From Bacillota bacterium (lineage in GTDB: Bacteria > Bacillota > Clostridia > Acetivibrionales > JAFADI01), in NCBI GenBank assembly GCA_023424965.1, contig JAFADI010000007.1, positions 1 to 64,000 on the forward strand: a DNA stretch of 64,000 nucleotides. The letters are read 5' to 3'. The notes beneath the pieces are model-generated. The model searched no databases. It was not told the origin of the DNA and saw only the letters and a program-made list of their open reading frames with translations. A program made the position numbers and the translations under genes. This document shows positions 33,697-42,913 of this stretch, in pieces. The stretch's first letter is position 1; the number at the start of each line of letters is the position of its first letter.

Positions 33697-34043
33697 TTTA
33701 GGCCATTTGCGGAGCAAATCCGGCCAAAAGCGATGAGGTTCGATGCCCCTGAGCTTTTATTCTGGCAGAAGGAATAAGCCGGAGTCTTTAAATTCTGAAA
33801 ACTTTATGTTAAAATATAACATAAAAATGTTATATTTATGGCGTAGAATGATGTTTTTGATAAAAAGTTTCTAAATAAAGTTAGAAAAAGTTAGGATTTT
33901 ACTAATTATTGCCTTGTATACAAAAAACAATTTGTATATAATTATTATGGCTGAAAGCCAGCATGTAAGCAGGTCTTAGCACCTGGTAATAAAAAATATT
34001 TATTTAAATAACTTTTAAAAAATGAAAGGGGTCTATTAAGTTT
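33697..34043 (+). promoter_or_regulatory. pta upstream region: two hairpins and a sigma-A promoter
   Basis: A 25-bp hairpin (GGCCATTTGC ... GCAAATCCGGCC, 33701-33725) is followed by a perfect AT-rich inverted repeat, AAATATAACAT AAAA ATGTTATATTT, at 33812-33837. The promoter is TTGTAT (33914-33919), 17-bp spacer, TATAAT (33937-33942). The leader is about 95 bases. The AT-rich palindrome about 75 bp before the -35 box could be a regulator site. No gene seen. Confidence 0.75.
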
Positions 34044-35036
34044 ATGAACTTTCTTGAACAAATCTCACAAAGGGCAAAAGCCGATGTTAAAACCATCGTT
34101 TTGCCGGAAAGCAACGACATAAGAACCATAAAGGCAGCAGCTTTGATTCAGGAGAAGGGTATTGCCAATGTTGTACTTGTAGGAAATGAAGCTGAAATTA
34201 AAAAATTGGCAGGGGATCTTGACATTTCAAAAGCCAGAATTGTGGATCCTTTGAATTCAGATAAATTTGAGGACTATGCAAACACCTTCTATGAGTTGAG
34301 AAAAGCGAAGGGCGTAACACCGGAACAGGCAAGGGAAATCATGAAGGATACGGTGTACTGGGCGGTTATGATGGTTAAAAAAGGTGAAGCCGACGGCATG
34401 GTGTCGGGTGCGGCTCATTCTACGGCGGATACCATAAGGCCCGCTCTCCAGATTATTAAAACAGCCCCCGGCTCCAAGCTGGTTTCCGCGTTTTTTGTCA
34501 TGGTTGTGCCAGACTGTGAATACGGTCACAACGGCATATTCGTTTATGGAGACTCAGGGTTGAACCAGAATCCCAATGCCCAGGAGCTGGCGGAAATAGC
34601 CGTTACCTCTGCAAAGTCCTTCAAGACGCTGGTGCAGGCGGAACCCAAGGTTGGTATGCTGTCCTTTTCCACTTATGGCAGCGGCAAGGATCCGATTGTA
34701 GACAAGGTGATCGAAGCCACGAAGATAGCAAAGGAAGCCGCACCGGAACTTATGCTGGACGGAGAACTCCAGGCGGATGCCGCCCTTGTTCCTGCAATCG
34801 GCAAGTCCAAGGCAAAGGGAAGTCCTGTTGCCGGAGAGGCCAATGTTTTGATTTTCCCCGATCTGAACTGCGGGAATATTGCATACAAGCTTACTGAAAG
34901 ACTGGCGAAAGCAGAAGCCTACGGACCTATACTCCAGGGGATTGCAAAGCCCGTCAACGACCTTTCCAGGGGCTGCAGCGCCGAAGACATTGTGGGCGTT
35001 GTTGCCATAACGGCGGTACAGGCTCAGAACGCATAA
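34044..35036 (+). CDS. pta: Phosphate acetyltransferase
   Basis: 330 residues, the short form without the N-terminal DRTGG domain. The family core is clear (MNFLEQISQRAKADVKTIVL, GEADGMVSGAAHSTADTIRP, VGMLSFSTYGSGKDP, LQADAALVPAIGKSKAKGSP). It converts acetyl-CoA and phosphate into acetyl phosphate and CoA. With ackA 113 bp downstream it forms the acetate pathway that yields ATP. Cytosolic. The more distant ptb at 57.5 kb is the butyryl counterpart. Confidence 0.97.
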   Translation: MNFLEQISQRAKADVKTIVLPESNDIRTIKAAALIQEKGIANVVLVGNEAEIKKLAGDLDISKARIVDPLNSDKFEDYANTFYELRKAKGVTPEQAREIMKDTVYWAVMMVKKGEADGMVSGAAHSTADTIRPALQIIKTAPGSKLVSAFFVMVVPDCEYGHNGIFVYGDSGLNQNPNAQELAEIAVTSAKSFKTLVQAEPKVGMLSFSTYGSGKDPIVDKVIEATKIAKEAAPELMLDGELQADAALVPAIGKSKAKGSPVAGEANVLIFPDLNCGNIAYKLTERLAKAEAYGPILQGIAKPVNDLSRGCSAEDIVGVVAITAVQAQNA

Positions 35037-35149
35037 AAAAGCAGGCAGTGAAGAAAAAATAAAGAGTGGAGAAGAAATATTAAAAATCCATATCAATAAT
35101 GGACTTGATTCTGCATTCTTAACGATTAATTAATAAAAGGAGCATTTAT

Positions 35150-36343
35150 ATGAATATTCTTGTTATAAACACAGGCAGTTCATCGCTAAAATACCAGCTC
35201 ATCGACATGCAGAACGAAAAGGTTCTGGCAAAGGGGCTGTGTGACAGGATCGGCATTGAAAAATCCTTCCTCAAGCATTCCAAAATGGATCAGGATGCGG
35301 TTGTCATCGAAAAAGACATGCCAAACCACAAGGTAGCCATCCGCGAAGTGATCAATGCACTGGTGGATAAAGACCTGGGAGTTATTTCAGACATGTCCCA
35401 GATATCTGCCGTAGGACACCGGGTGGTGCACGGAGGAGAGAAATTTACCGATTCGGCGGTAATTGACGAATCGGTAATGAAGGCTATAAAGGATTGCATC
35501 GAGATCGCTCCCCTGCACAACCCCCCCAATGTAGTGGGAATTGAAGCATGTCAGGAGGTTATGCCCGGTACTCCCATGGTTGCAGTTTTTGATACCGCCT
35601 TCCACCAGAGCATGCCCAAGCATGCGTACCTGTACGCCCTGCCTTATGAAATCTATGAAAAGTACGGCGTGAGAAAGTACGGCTTTCATGGCACCTCCCA
35701 CAAGTATGTGGCTCAGAGGGCCGCAGCCATGCTTGGAAAACCCATTGAAGAATTGAAACTGATTTCATGTCATCTGGGCAACGGTGCCAGCATCTGTGCC
35801 ATCAAAAACGGGAAATCCATTGAGACAAGCATGGGCTTTACGCCTCTGGCAGGTCTTGCCATGGGGACAAGGAGCGGAACCATCGATCCTGCCGTAATTA
35901 AAGTACTGATGGAAAAGGAGAACATGTCCATAAAGGATATCGACGGCTATTTGAACAAGAAGTCCGGCGTCCTGGGCATATCCGGTGTCAGCAGCGACTT
36001 CAGGGATATTCATGCGGCAGCCGATGAAGGAAATGAAAGAGCTGCCCTGGCCATTGAAATATTCTGCTACAGGGTTAAGAAGTATATCGGGGAATATGCG
36101 GCTGTTTTAGGTGGTCTGGACGCGGTGATCTTTACCGCCGGAATCGGTGAAAACAACAGCATTATCCGGAGCAAGGTCCTGGCGAACATGGAATACCTGG
36201 GAATCAAAATTGACCTTGAAAAGAATACCGTCAGAGGACAGGAACTGGATATCAGTACTCCCGATGCGACGGTAAAAACCCTGGTTATACCTACAAATGA
36301 AGAACTTGCCATTGCCAGAGAGACAATAAAGCTTATAAAATAG
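35150..36343 (+). CDS. ackA: Acetate kinase
   Basis: 397 residues, full length. ASKHA fold with the N-terminal NTGSSSLKYQLIDM, catalytic Arg and Asp regions (GHRVVHGGEKFTDS, VFDTAFHQSMP), nucleotide site (HLGNGASICAIKNGKSIETS) and GFTPLAGLAMGTRSGTIDPA. It makes acetate and ATP from acetyl phosphate. AAGGAGC lies before the ATG. Follows pta and ends at a strong terminator. Confidence 0.98.
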   Translation: MNILVINTGSSSLKYQLIDMQNEKVLAKGLCDRIGIEKSFLKHSKMDQDAVVIEKDMPNHKVAIREVINALVDKDLGVISDMSQISAVGHRVVHGGEKFTDSAVIDESVMKAIKDCIEIAPLHNPPNVVGIEACQEVMPGTPMVAVFDTAFHQSMPKHAYLYALPYEIYEKYGVRKYGFHGTSHKYVAQRAAAMLGKPIEELKLISCHLGNGASICAIKNGKSIETSMGFTPLAGLAMGTRSGTIDPAVIKVLMEKENMSIKDIDGYLNKKSGVLGISGVSSDFRDIHAAADEGNERAALAIEIFCYRVKKYIGEYAAVLGGLDAVIFTAGIGENNSIIRSKVLANMEYLGIKIDLEKNTVRGQELDISTPDATVKTLVIPTNEELAIARETIKLIK

Positions 36344-36348
36344 TGTTA

Positions 36349-36385
36349 TTAGGGACACTTTTCTTTGGAGAAGTGTCCCTAAAAA
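36349..36385 (+). terminator. Terminator of pta-ackA
   Basis: TTAGGGACACTT and AAGTGTCCCTAA form a perfect outer stem closed by an inner CTTTGGAG loop. Followed by AAATTCC, so the T tract is weak on the plus strand. Confidence 0.75.
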
Positions 36386-36423
36386 TTCCATTAAGTCCCA
36401 CGAAATAACATTCTAAAAATCCC

Positions 36424-36452
36424 TTGCATATCCTATGGGACTGTGCTATAAT
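36424..36452 (+). promoter_or_regulatory. Promoter of the tRNA-Gln gene
   Basis: TTGCAT at 36424-36429, 17-bp spacer, TATAAT at 36447-36452, which is 18 bp before the tRNA 5' end. Confidence 0.88.
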
Positions 36453-36470
36453 ACCTTTTGTCCGAAACAT

Positions 36471-36544
36471 TGCGGGTTTGTGTAATGGTAGCACTACTGA
36501 CTCTGGATCAGTCTGTCAGGGTTCAAATCCTTGACCCGCAGCCA
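36471..36544 (+). tRNA. tRNA-Gln (anticodon CUG)
   Basis: 74 bases with encoded CCA. The acceptor stem TGCGGGT/ACCCGCA is perfect, the D arm is GTGTAATGGTAGCAC, and the anticodon stem ACTGA/TCAGT carries loop CTCTGGA with anticodon CTG at 36503-36505. The T arm is CAGGG TTCAAAT CCTTG. It reads CAG codons. Single tRNA unit with its own promoter and terminator. Confidence 0.95.
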
Positions 36545-36578
36545 AAGGTTTGCAATTAACATTGCAAGCCTTTTTTAT
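36545..36578 (+). terminator. Terminator of the tRNA-Gln gene
   Basis: AAGGTTTGCAA and TTGCAAGCCTTTTTT pair around a six-base loop, starting directly after the CCA end. Confidence 0.92.
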
Positions 36579-36616
36579 TTTGTATGGAAATTCAAAATAC
36601 CCCTGTGCAATCTGTT

Positions 36617-36645
36617 TTGACACGCAGCATTCGAAAATGTAATAT
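36617..36645 (+). promoter_or_regulatory. Promoter of the cupin gene
   Basis: TTGACA at 36617-36622, 17-bp spacer, TAATAT at 36640-36645 (overlapping TATAAT three bases on). Confidence 0.75.
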
Positions 36646-36690
36646 AATAATTAAGCTTTTAACTTTATTTTGAATATTTGGAGGTGCTTT

Positions 36691-37038
36691 ATGATAAGGG
36701 AAGCCGGTGACATGGTGAAAGAAATAAAGGAAAGGTTCAGAGGAGGAGAGGGTTCCGTTGAAATCACCCATATGTTTCAAAAGGAGGAGCTGACGGGCAA
36801 AGCAAGGCTCTGCGCCAAATTGACGCTGAATCCTGGCAGTACCATAGGCTTGCATGAGCATTCAAATGAAGAAGAAATATTTTACATCATCAAAGGAAAA
36901 GGACTGGCTTTTGATAACGGCGTCACCAGGGAAGTAAAGGCAGGGGATGCAATATTGACGGTGGGAGGAACTTCCCATTCGGTCAATAATACTGGGGACG
37001 AACCTCTGGAACTGCTGGCGGTCATCTTGCTGTATTAA
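36691..37038 (+). CDS. Small single-domain cupin protein
   Basis: 115 residues from the ATG at 36691, five bases after GGAGGT. Cupin motif 1 is GSTIGLHEHSNEEEIFYIIKG, with metal ligands His, His and Glu; motif 2 is GDAILTVGGTSHSVNNTGDE. Such stand-alone cupins bind a metal and may sense or isomerise small sugars or other ligands. No operon partner is evident, and the function is unknown. Confidence 0.85.
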   Translation: MIREAGDMVKEIKERFRGGEGSVEITHMFQKEELTGKARLCAKLTLNPGSTIGLHEHSNEEEIFYIIKGKGLAFDNGVTREVKAGDAILTVGGTSHSVNNTGDEPLELLAVILLY

Positions 37039-37430
37039 GAAATTATTTTACGACAAGGAACAAGTGCAGGGTTCCTTTGAGGAACCCTACAAAAAGTATC
37101 CTTTTTATTTTATCTTCCGGGATAAAAAAAAGAGAGTACTCATTTGAATCTATGAGTACCTTTGATTATACTAATGCCGGTGAATAAAGTCAATATGGCA
37201 GACGGTCCTATTTTTTACGATTTAAGTGCAAGAGAAAATGTGGTATAATTTTATCAGGAAGTTTATATTTATTTAATCTAAAGCACATTCCCGGATCCCA
37301 TCTGATTAATTTAGGGACAGCTAAAGTATAACTTACGCTACAAAAGCGTAAGTAATATTTTAATTCTCTTTAATAGCAAAGGTAGAAACAGCCAGACCGG
37401 CAATACAAATAACAATGATAGGGGCGATTC
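37039..37430 (+). other. 390-bp intergenic region before the PIN-PhoH gene
   Basis: Holds a hairpin after the cupin gene (AGGGTTCCT TTG AGGAACCCT, 37068-37088, no T tract), a second hairpin (GTACTCAT/ATGAGTAC, about 37134-37158), a TATAAT at 37244-37249 with a poor -35, and a perfect inverted repeat (ACTTACGCT ACAAA AGCGTAAGT, 37331-37353). No gene was found. Confidence 0.6.
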
Positions 37431-38810
37431 ATGTTGAAAAAAACCTTTGTTCTTGATACTAATGTTCTTCTACAAACACCTTTCGCGCTTTATTCCTTTG
37501 GAGACAATGTAGTGGCAATACCTGAAGTGGTACTGGAGGAGCTGGATAAATTTAAAAAGGACAATACGGAACTGGGGGCAAATGCAAGGCAGGTAGCCAG
37601 ACTGATTGACGAATTGAGGACAAAAGGCAATTTGAACGAAGGCGTAAAACTGGACAACGACGGTATACTGCGGATAGAAATGAATTACAACAGCGTCAGG
37701 CTTCCCGAAAGCTGGGACAGCCAAAGCAACGACAACAGGATTCTAAAGGTTTGCAAGGGCCTGCTGGAAAAAGGAGAAAAAGTATTCCTTGTTACAAAAG
37801 ATATCTTTGAAAGGATAAAAGCGGACATTATCGGCGTCATAGCCCAGGATTTCTTTGCAGAGCAGGTTCCTGACGCCGACGACCAGTACAAGGGCAGAAT
37901 GGATGTCTACACCACCGATGAAAAGCTCAAAAAGTTTTTCAGCAAAGGCAGGCTTGAGCTTGACGATGTTTTCACCTTTTCCTATGATTTCAGCAAAAAA
38001 GAAAGCGTTTCACCCGTTTCCAACCAATTCTTGATCATACATTCCTGCAATAATGAAAAACAGACGGCGCTGGGAAGATTTGACGGAAAAGAAATCGTCA
38101 GCCTGAAATTCCTCCAGGAAAGGCCTTTTGGGGTAACCCCCAGGAATGCGGGGCAGAAATTCATGCAGGAAGCCTTGATGATGGATGCGGACAGGGCCCC
38201 CCTTGTCATCATCAAAGGTCCTGCCGGTACCGCCAAGACCTTCTATTCGCTGGCGGTGGGGCTCCACAAGCTGATGATCGAGCAGAGCAAGCTCTACAGG
38301 AAGATACTCGTATGCAGGCCCAATGTGAAGCTGGATGAGGACATCGGCTTCCTTCCCGGAACCGAGCAGGAAAAGATCGCTCCTTTTTTAAGGCCTGTGG
38401 TAGATAACCTGGAGGTGCTGATCGACAATGATGAAAACGAAAGGTACAGCAGTGAAAAGGAGCTTAAGGACAAAGTGGATGAGCTTTTCGACAGGAAGAT
38501 CATCAACACGGAGGCCATTGCCTTTATCCGGGGACGATCCATCGCAAGGCAGTGGGTTATCATCGATGAAGCCCAGAACCTCACTCCCAAGCAGGTAAAG
38601 GGGATAATTACAAGGGCGGGCTCCGGTACAAAGATCGTTTTGATCGGAGACCCCGAGCAGATTGACCATCCTTTTCTTGACATAAGAACAAACGGGCTTT
38701 GTTTCGCCAGTGAGAAAATGAAGGGGAGCAGCCTCTGCTACCAGGTTACCCTTACCGATGAAGAGTGCGAGCGTTCCGAACTGGCCTACGAAGGGGCAAA
38801 GCGGATGTAA
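37431..38810 (+). CDS. PIN domain-PhoH fusion ATPase (YlaK/PhoH2-like)
   Basis: 459 residues. The N-terminal PIN RNase domain (about 1-150) starts KKTFVLDTNVLLQTP with acidic residues for metal binding (VVLEELDKFK, VTKDI). The PhoH ATPase follows (about 230-459), with Walker A GPAGTAKT at 263-270, Walker B WVIIDEAQN and sensor GDPEQIDHP. PIN-PhoH proteins are thought to be ATP-dependent ribonuclease-helicases, some of them encoded next to antitoxins; no antitoxin is seen here. Cytosolic, single-gene unit. Confidence 0.93.
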   Translation: MLKKTFVLDTNVLLQTPFALYSFGDNVVAIPEVVLEELDKFKKDNTELGANARQVARLIDELRTKGNLNEGVKLDNDGILRIEMNYNSVRLPESWDSQSNDNRILKVCKGLLEKGEKVFLVTKDIFERIKADIIGVIAQDFFAEQVPDADDQYKGRMDVYTTDEKLKKFFSKGRLELDDVFTFSYDFSKKESVSPVSNQFLIIHSCNNEKQTALGRFDGKEIVSLKFLQERPFGVTPRNAGQKFMQEALMMDADRAPLVIIKGPAGTAKTFYSLAVGLHKLMIEQSKLYRKILVCRPNVKLDEDIGFLPGTEQEKIAPFLRPVVDNLEVLIDNDENERYSSEKELKDKVDELFDRKIINTEAIAFIRGRSIARQWVIIDEAQNLTPKQVKGIITRAGSGTKIVLIGDPEQIDHPFLDIRTNGLCFASEKMKGSSLCYQVTLTDEECERSELAYEGAKRM

Positions 38811-38815
38811 AAATA

Positions 38816-40399
38816 TTAACTGCTGAAGGCGGTGTAATCCAGCTCCGGGAATATGTTGTCCATGGACTGTATCTCCCGGAGCCAGCCTTCATCGATGGTT
38901 CCCTCTTTTATATCATGATAGAGCCTGGTGAACCTGGCAATGTGGTCTTTGGTGCGTTTTTCCGCATAGGGCACCATGGTTCCCGCCCTCATGATGAAAG
39001 CCCAGTCGCTGCTCTGGGCGAGCAGCAGCTCTCTGGCGGCCTGATTCAGGGCGTTCTTCACAATCCCGGTGGCATCGGTGTTTTCATTTGCCAGTTCGAT
39101 CATGCGTCCGGCGGCCTTCTGCAAATGCCTGTATACCCAATCGTTTGTCTCATTGAGCCACACTTCGTTATAGCCTTTATGTCCCCAACTGGAGCTGCAG
39201 GGGGTTGAAACCTGCATGACGGGATTTTCATCCATATACTCGCTTAATGTGACAAGCTTGAAAATATTTTGATCCTCATGGATATGCTTTAAAAGGGAGT
39301 ATAGCCAGTAGGGGCCCTCAAACCACCAATGGCCGAAGAGTTCCGCGTCATAGGGGCATACGATGATGGGGGGCTTGCCTGTTTTCTCACACAGGAAATC
39401 CACTTGCCTTTCCCGGTTAAACATGAAATTTCCTGCGTGTATTTCGGCTTTGTTCCGTGCCCAGTCAGGGTTGTAGGGCTGTTTTTCTTCCGTCCTTCCC
39501 GTGATCCTGTAGTATTTTATTCCCGTATGGATGGGCTTTCCGTCGGGAGATATGTAGTTTTTGATATAGTCGTAGTCAAGGTCGAAGCCGATGTCCCTGT
39601 AAAATTCCCTGTAATCATAATCCCCGGGATAGCCTTCCGTAGCGCTCCAGACCTGTTTGGAGGATTCCATGTCCCTGCCGAAGGCCACAATGCCTTTCGG
39701 AGAGACAATGGGGGCCCAGGTGCCGTAAACCGGCCTTGGGTTGGCATAGAGAATGCCATGGGATTCGGTGATGATGTATTCGATTCCGTTTTGCCTCAAA
39801 GCGTCTTCGACGGCAGGCACGTATCCGCATTCCGGGAGCCACATGCCTCTGGGTTTGCTGCCCAACATGATTTCATGGGATTTTATTCCCACTGAAATCT
39901 GGGCGTTTATCGCTTCCGGGGTAAGACTCATCAGGGGAAGGTAGCCATGGGTTGCCGCACTGGCGATAATCTCCAATTTGCCGGAATTTTGAAGATCAAT
40001 GAAGGCGGAGACAAGGTTGCAGTTGTATTTATCTTTAAAGACCAAAAGGTCATTTTTGTACTTTTCGTTGTACATGATGGCCAGCCTGTTGAAATCCGGC
40101 TGGTTTTCCGTCCGGCGGATTTCCTTTTCGGAAAGTTCGATCAAGGTCTCCAGATATTTTATATACCTGGCCTGCAGCAGGGGATCGGTAAGCATCGACA
40201 GCAGCGGAGGAGTGAGGGACATGGTTAACCGGTAATCGATGTTTTCATCCATAAGGGCCTGGAAAGAATTAATAAGAGGGATGTAAGTCTCCGATATGGC
40301 CTCAAAGAGCCATCTTTCCTCCAGATAGCCGTCACTTTCCGGGTGGCGGACATAGGGCAGGTGTGCGTGTAATATGAAGGCTACATATCCTCGATTCAA
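38816..40399 (-). CDS. GH57 family 1,4-alpha-glucan branching enzyme
   Basis: 527 residues. The GH57 motifs are HAHLPYVRHPE (residues 11-21), MWLPECGY with the nucleophile Glu190, and CPYDAELFGHWW with the acid/base Asp351. The C-terminal helical DUF1957-type domain is complete. It should form alpha-1,6 branches in glycogen or a related glucan. The start is a TTG at 40399 with GGAGG seven bases upstream. It follows the DUF4912 gene by 18 bp and faces a GT4 synthase gene across a 450-bp region, which suggests one alpha-glucan module. Confidence 0.9.
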   Translation of the reverse strand: MNRGYVAFILHAHLPYVRHPESDGYLEERWLFEAISETYIPLINSFQALMDENIDYRLTMSLTPPLLSMLTDPLLQARYIKYLETLIELSEKEIRRTENQPDFNRLAIMYNEKYKNDLLVFKDKYNCNLVSAFIDLQNSGKLEIIASAATHGYLPLMSLTPEAINAQISVGIKSHEIMLGSKPRGMWLPECGYVPAVEDALRQNGIEYIITESHGILYANPRPVYGTWAPIVSPKGIVAFGRDMESSKQVWSATEGYPGDYDYREFYRDIGFDLDYDYIKNYISPDGKPIHTGIKYYRITGRTEEKQPYNPDWARNKAEIHAGNFMFNRERQVDFLCEKTGKPPIIVCPYDAELFGHWWFEGPYWLYSLLKHIHEDQNIFKLVTLSEYMDENPVMQVSTPCSSSWGHKGYNEVWLNETNDWVYRHLQKAAGRMIELANENTDATGIVKNALNQAARELLLAQSSDWAFIMRAGTMVPYAEKRTKDHIARFTRLYHDIKEGTIDEGWLREIQSMDNIFPELDYTAFSS

Positions 40400-40417
40400 G
40401 AAAATCCTCCTTTCCGT

Positions 40418-40990
40418 TTACCTGAAAATGCTTTCGGAGCTAAAGCCCACATGCTCCTGAAGGTTTATGCCAAAAAGTCCGGCAGAGCTTATGCCAGCCA
40501 GGGGCTGCCGTGTACCTGCCCGGAGAAATTCCACAGGGCCTGTGCCTGATACTGCTTCAATCTCCGGCCTGCCGTTCCGGAGCTCCTTATAATCGATAAA
40601 ATACACGGATGCATTGCTGCTGGTATTTTCACCGGGGGTAGATACGTAATTGGAATCAGCCAGATTGATAAAGAACCGGTCCGACACCTTCCTTCCAAGT
40701 TCTGCCACATAAAGGCTGTCCCCATCAGGGACATTGATGTACCAGCTGTTGGAGAAATCATTCAGTCGTATGTAGAAGCTGGCGTTCCTCGAGACATTTA
40801 CTATTTTCAGCACAGGAACGGATCTCTCCCAGAGTTCATGGCCGAATTCCTGAATAAACAGGCTCTTTTTTTCTTCCGGGAACTCCCAGTAGGCAAAAAG
40901 CCAGTTAGGATCTTTGGGAAGCAATACCACTTTTATTTCATTATCCCATGAAGGCACATTTTCCTGGTAGGGTGAATGCACTTCGGACAT
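40418..40990 (-). CDS. DUF4912 domain protein
   Basis: 190 residues, soluble. The region EIKVVLLPKDPNWLFAYWEF (about 18-38) followed by a beta-rich section (FYIRLNDFSNSWYINVPDGD, YVAELGRK) is the DUF4912 pattern, thought to be a beta-sandwich possibly binding carbohydrate. It is co-transcribed with the GH57 branching enzyme, with AAGGAGA before the ATG. A role as a glucan-binding or regulatory partner of the enzyme is inferred from context only. Confidence 0.8.
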   Translation of the reverse strand: MSEVHSPYQENVPSWDNEIKVVLLPKDPNWLFAYWEFPEEKKSLFIQEFGHELWERSVPVLKIVNVSRNASFYIRLNDFSNSWYINVPDGDSLYVAELGRKVSDRFFINLADSNYVSTPGENTSSNASVYFIDYKELRNGRPEIEAVSGTGPVEFLRAGTRQPLAGISSAGLFGINLQEHVGFSSESIFR

Positions 40991-41439
40991 GTTTCAGTCT
41001 CCTTTTGAGTTCCCAAACACAGTTTTATCCGCCGGAAAACCTATTATTTTACATTTTTCTTGTATTTTTTTTGTGCGGCAACAATATTAGAAGGATTTTT
41101 ACAATGAGTGCCGAAAATATATAGTTGATTTAGGCGGAACTTTGTACCGGGGCAATTAATTCCTTGCACGAAAACAAAAGGTTTTTACTACTATAGTCTA
41201 TAACCTTTTTCGTGCATTGGCGTATTTATATACCAATATATTTTTTCAGCTTTATGCAATAATTATTCAACAAACCTGGAATTGATAGAATTTGATACAT
41301 AAACGGCACCTGAAAGTTACAAAATATCTATGAAATGTTGGTATATATATAAAGAAGTAGTCAAGAATTAATGATATTAATACTGTTGATGGTAGATTGA
41401 TTTCCTCGCATTTGGATTAAGCTTCGAGAGGAGAGGACT
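40991..41439. other. 450-bp divergent intergenic region with a large hairpin
   Basis: AT-rich. A large imperfect stem-loop (TGCACGAAAA ... TTTTTCGTGCA with inner AAGGTT/AACCTT, 41165-41216) lies near the middle. TATATACCAA (about 41230) and TTGGTATATA (about 41340) form a widely spaced inverted repeat. It should hold the divergent promoters of the GH57 operon and the GT4 gene, but no strong -35/-10 pair could be fixed. No gene seen. Confidence 0.6.
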
Positions 41440-42660
41440 ATGCGTATACTGATGTTATCCTGGGAATATCCGCCCAGGATTGTAGGGGGTATTTCCAGGG
41501 TCGTGCACGATCTGGCCCAGGTAATAGGGCAAAAAGGCAACGAAGTCCATGTGGTGACCTGCTATGAAGAAGGAACCATGGAAGTGGAAAAGGATAAAAA
41601 TGTTTTTGTACATAGAGTTCGCACCTATGATGTGAAAGCCTATAACTTTGTAGATTGGGTCCTGCATTTGAACTTTGCCCTGCTGGAGCATTCCATGAAG
41701 CTGATCGGCGAAACCGGATCCTTTGATATCATTCATGCCCATGACTGGATCGTGGCATTTGCATCCAGGGTGCTGAAAAATACTTACTCCATACCGATGG
41801 TATGTACGATCCATGCCACGGAGCATGGGCGCAATTCGGGCATCCATGACGATACCCAGAGATATATCAGCGGAGTGGAATGGTGGCTTACCTATGAAGC
41901 CTGGAAGGTCATCGTCAACAGCGAATATATGAAGCAGGAGGCCAAAACGGTTTTCCAGCTGCCCGAGGACAAGATACGCGTCATACCCAACGGAGTGGAT
42001 ATCCACAAGTTTGACGGTTTTGAAAGAGAGCCGGAATTCCGGAGAAAATACGCCGCGGATAATGAAAAGATCGTGTTCTTTGTGGGAAGGCTGGTCAATG
42101 AAAAGGGTGTACAGGTGCTGCTGGAAGCCATACCCAAGGTAATCCATTACTATAACGACGTCAAGTTTGTCATTGCGGGGAAAGGGCCGCAGCTTGAGTA
42201 TTTGAAGGGGAAAGCGGCTGCAATGTATATAAGCAACAGAATTTATTTTACGGGATACATCAATGACGGGGATCTTATGAAGCTCTACAAATGTGCGGAT
42301 GTGGCGGTTTTTCCAAGCCTTTACGAGCCTTTCGGGATTGTGGCGCTGGAAGGGATGGTGGCCAATGTACCGGTGGTGGTGAGTGACACCGGTGGGCTTG
42401 GAGAAATTGTTTATCACGGCATCGACGGGATGAAATCTTACACCGGGAATTCCAACTCCCTTGCGGACAGCATTCTGGAGATACTCCACAGCCCCCGTAA
42501 AGCTGAGGAAATGAAAGAAAAAGCCATGGAGAAGGTGAACAGGACCTACAATTGGGACATCATCTCCCGGCAAACCATGAATGTGTACAAGGAAGTGGTC
42601 GACGAGTGCGGAAAAAACAACTGGAGTGCTTCCAAAATCAGCGAAGGAATTAATTTGTAG
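41440..42660 (+). CDS. GT4 family glycosyltransferase (glycogen synthase-like)
   Basis: 406 residues, GT-B fold. The N-terminal WEYPPRIVGGISRVVHDLAQ is like starch/glycogen synthases and GlgM, with HAHDWIVAF next. The C-terminal part has VGRLVNEKGVQVLLEAIPKV and the E-x7-E donor motif in EPFGIVALE. A GAGGAGAGG ribosome site lies before the ATG. Given the divergent GH57 branching enzyme, extension of an alpha-1,4-glucan is likely; another hexosyl transfer cannot be excluded. Confidence 0.85.
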   Translation: MRILMLSWEYPPRIVGGISRVVHDLAQVIGQKGNEVHVVTCYEEGTMEVEKDKNVFVHRVRTYDVKAYNFVDWVLHLNFALLEHSMKLIGETGSFDIIHAHDWIVAFASRVLKNTYSIPMVCTIHATEHGRNSGIHDDTQRYISGVEWWLTYEAWKVIVNSEYMKQEAKTVFQLPEDKIRVIPNGVDIHKFDGFEREPEFRRKYAADNEKIVFFVGRLVNEKGVQVLLEAIPKVIHYYNDVKFVIAGKGPQLEYLKGKAAAMYISNRIYFTGYINDGDLMKLYKCADVAVFPSLYEPFGIVALEGMVANVPVVVSDTGGLGEIVYHGIDGMKSYTGNSNSLADSILEILHSPRKAEEMKEKAMEKVNRTYNWDIISRQTMNVYKEVVDECGKNNWSASKISEGINL

Positions 42661-42667
42661 TATTTGT

Positions 42668-42697
42668 TTGTTGTATTTTATGGAAATGTGCTATAAT
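42668..42697 (+). promoter_or_regulatory. Promoter of the RNase J gene
   Basis: TTGTTG at 42668-42673, 18-bp spacer, TATAAT at 42692-42697. The leader would be about 210 bases, unusually long for this window. Confidence 0.7.
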
Positions 42698-42913
42698 GTT
42701 TAAAGCTATGTAATGGTTAGTAAACGGGACTTTAAAGAATTATCGGCAGTATGGATGTTATAATCCGGAAGAATTTGTTAAGGCGATGGAACTGTGAATT
42801 TTGACGAAACAGTTTGTTTTTATAAACTTCATCGGTAGCTTCCTTAATTTTTTAAATTTTGAAGTTTGTTATCGGTATATAGTTATTTTGAGAATATTTT
42901 CGGAGGGTTTATT

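Noticed and set aside
37431..38810. Toxin-antitoxin role for the PIN-PhoH gene
   Set aside because: No small antitoxin gene lies upstream; the 390-bp gap holds only hairpins. The YlaK-like fusion is usually a stand-alone gene.
40425..40440. Catabolite-responsive-element-like sequence TGAAAATGCTTTCG
   Set aside because: It lies at the end of the DUF4912 coding region, is imperfect, and no promoter is near it.
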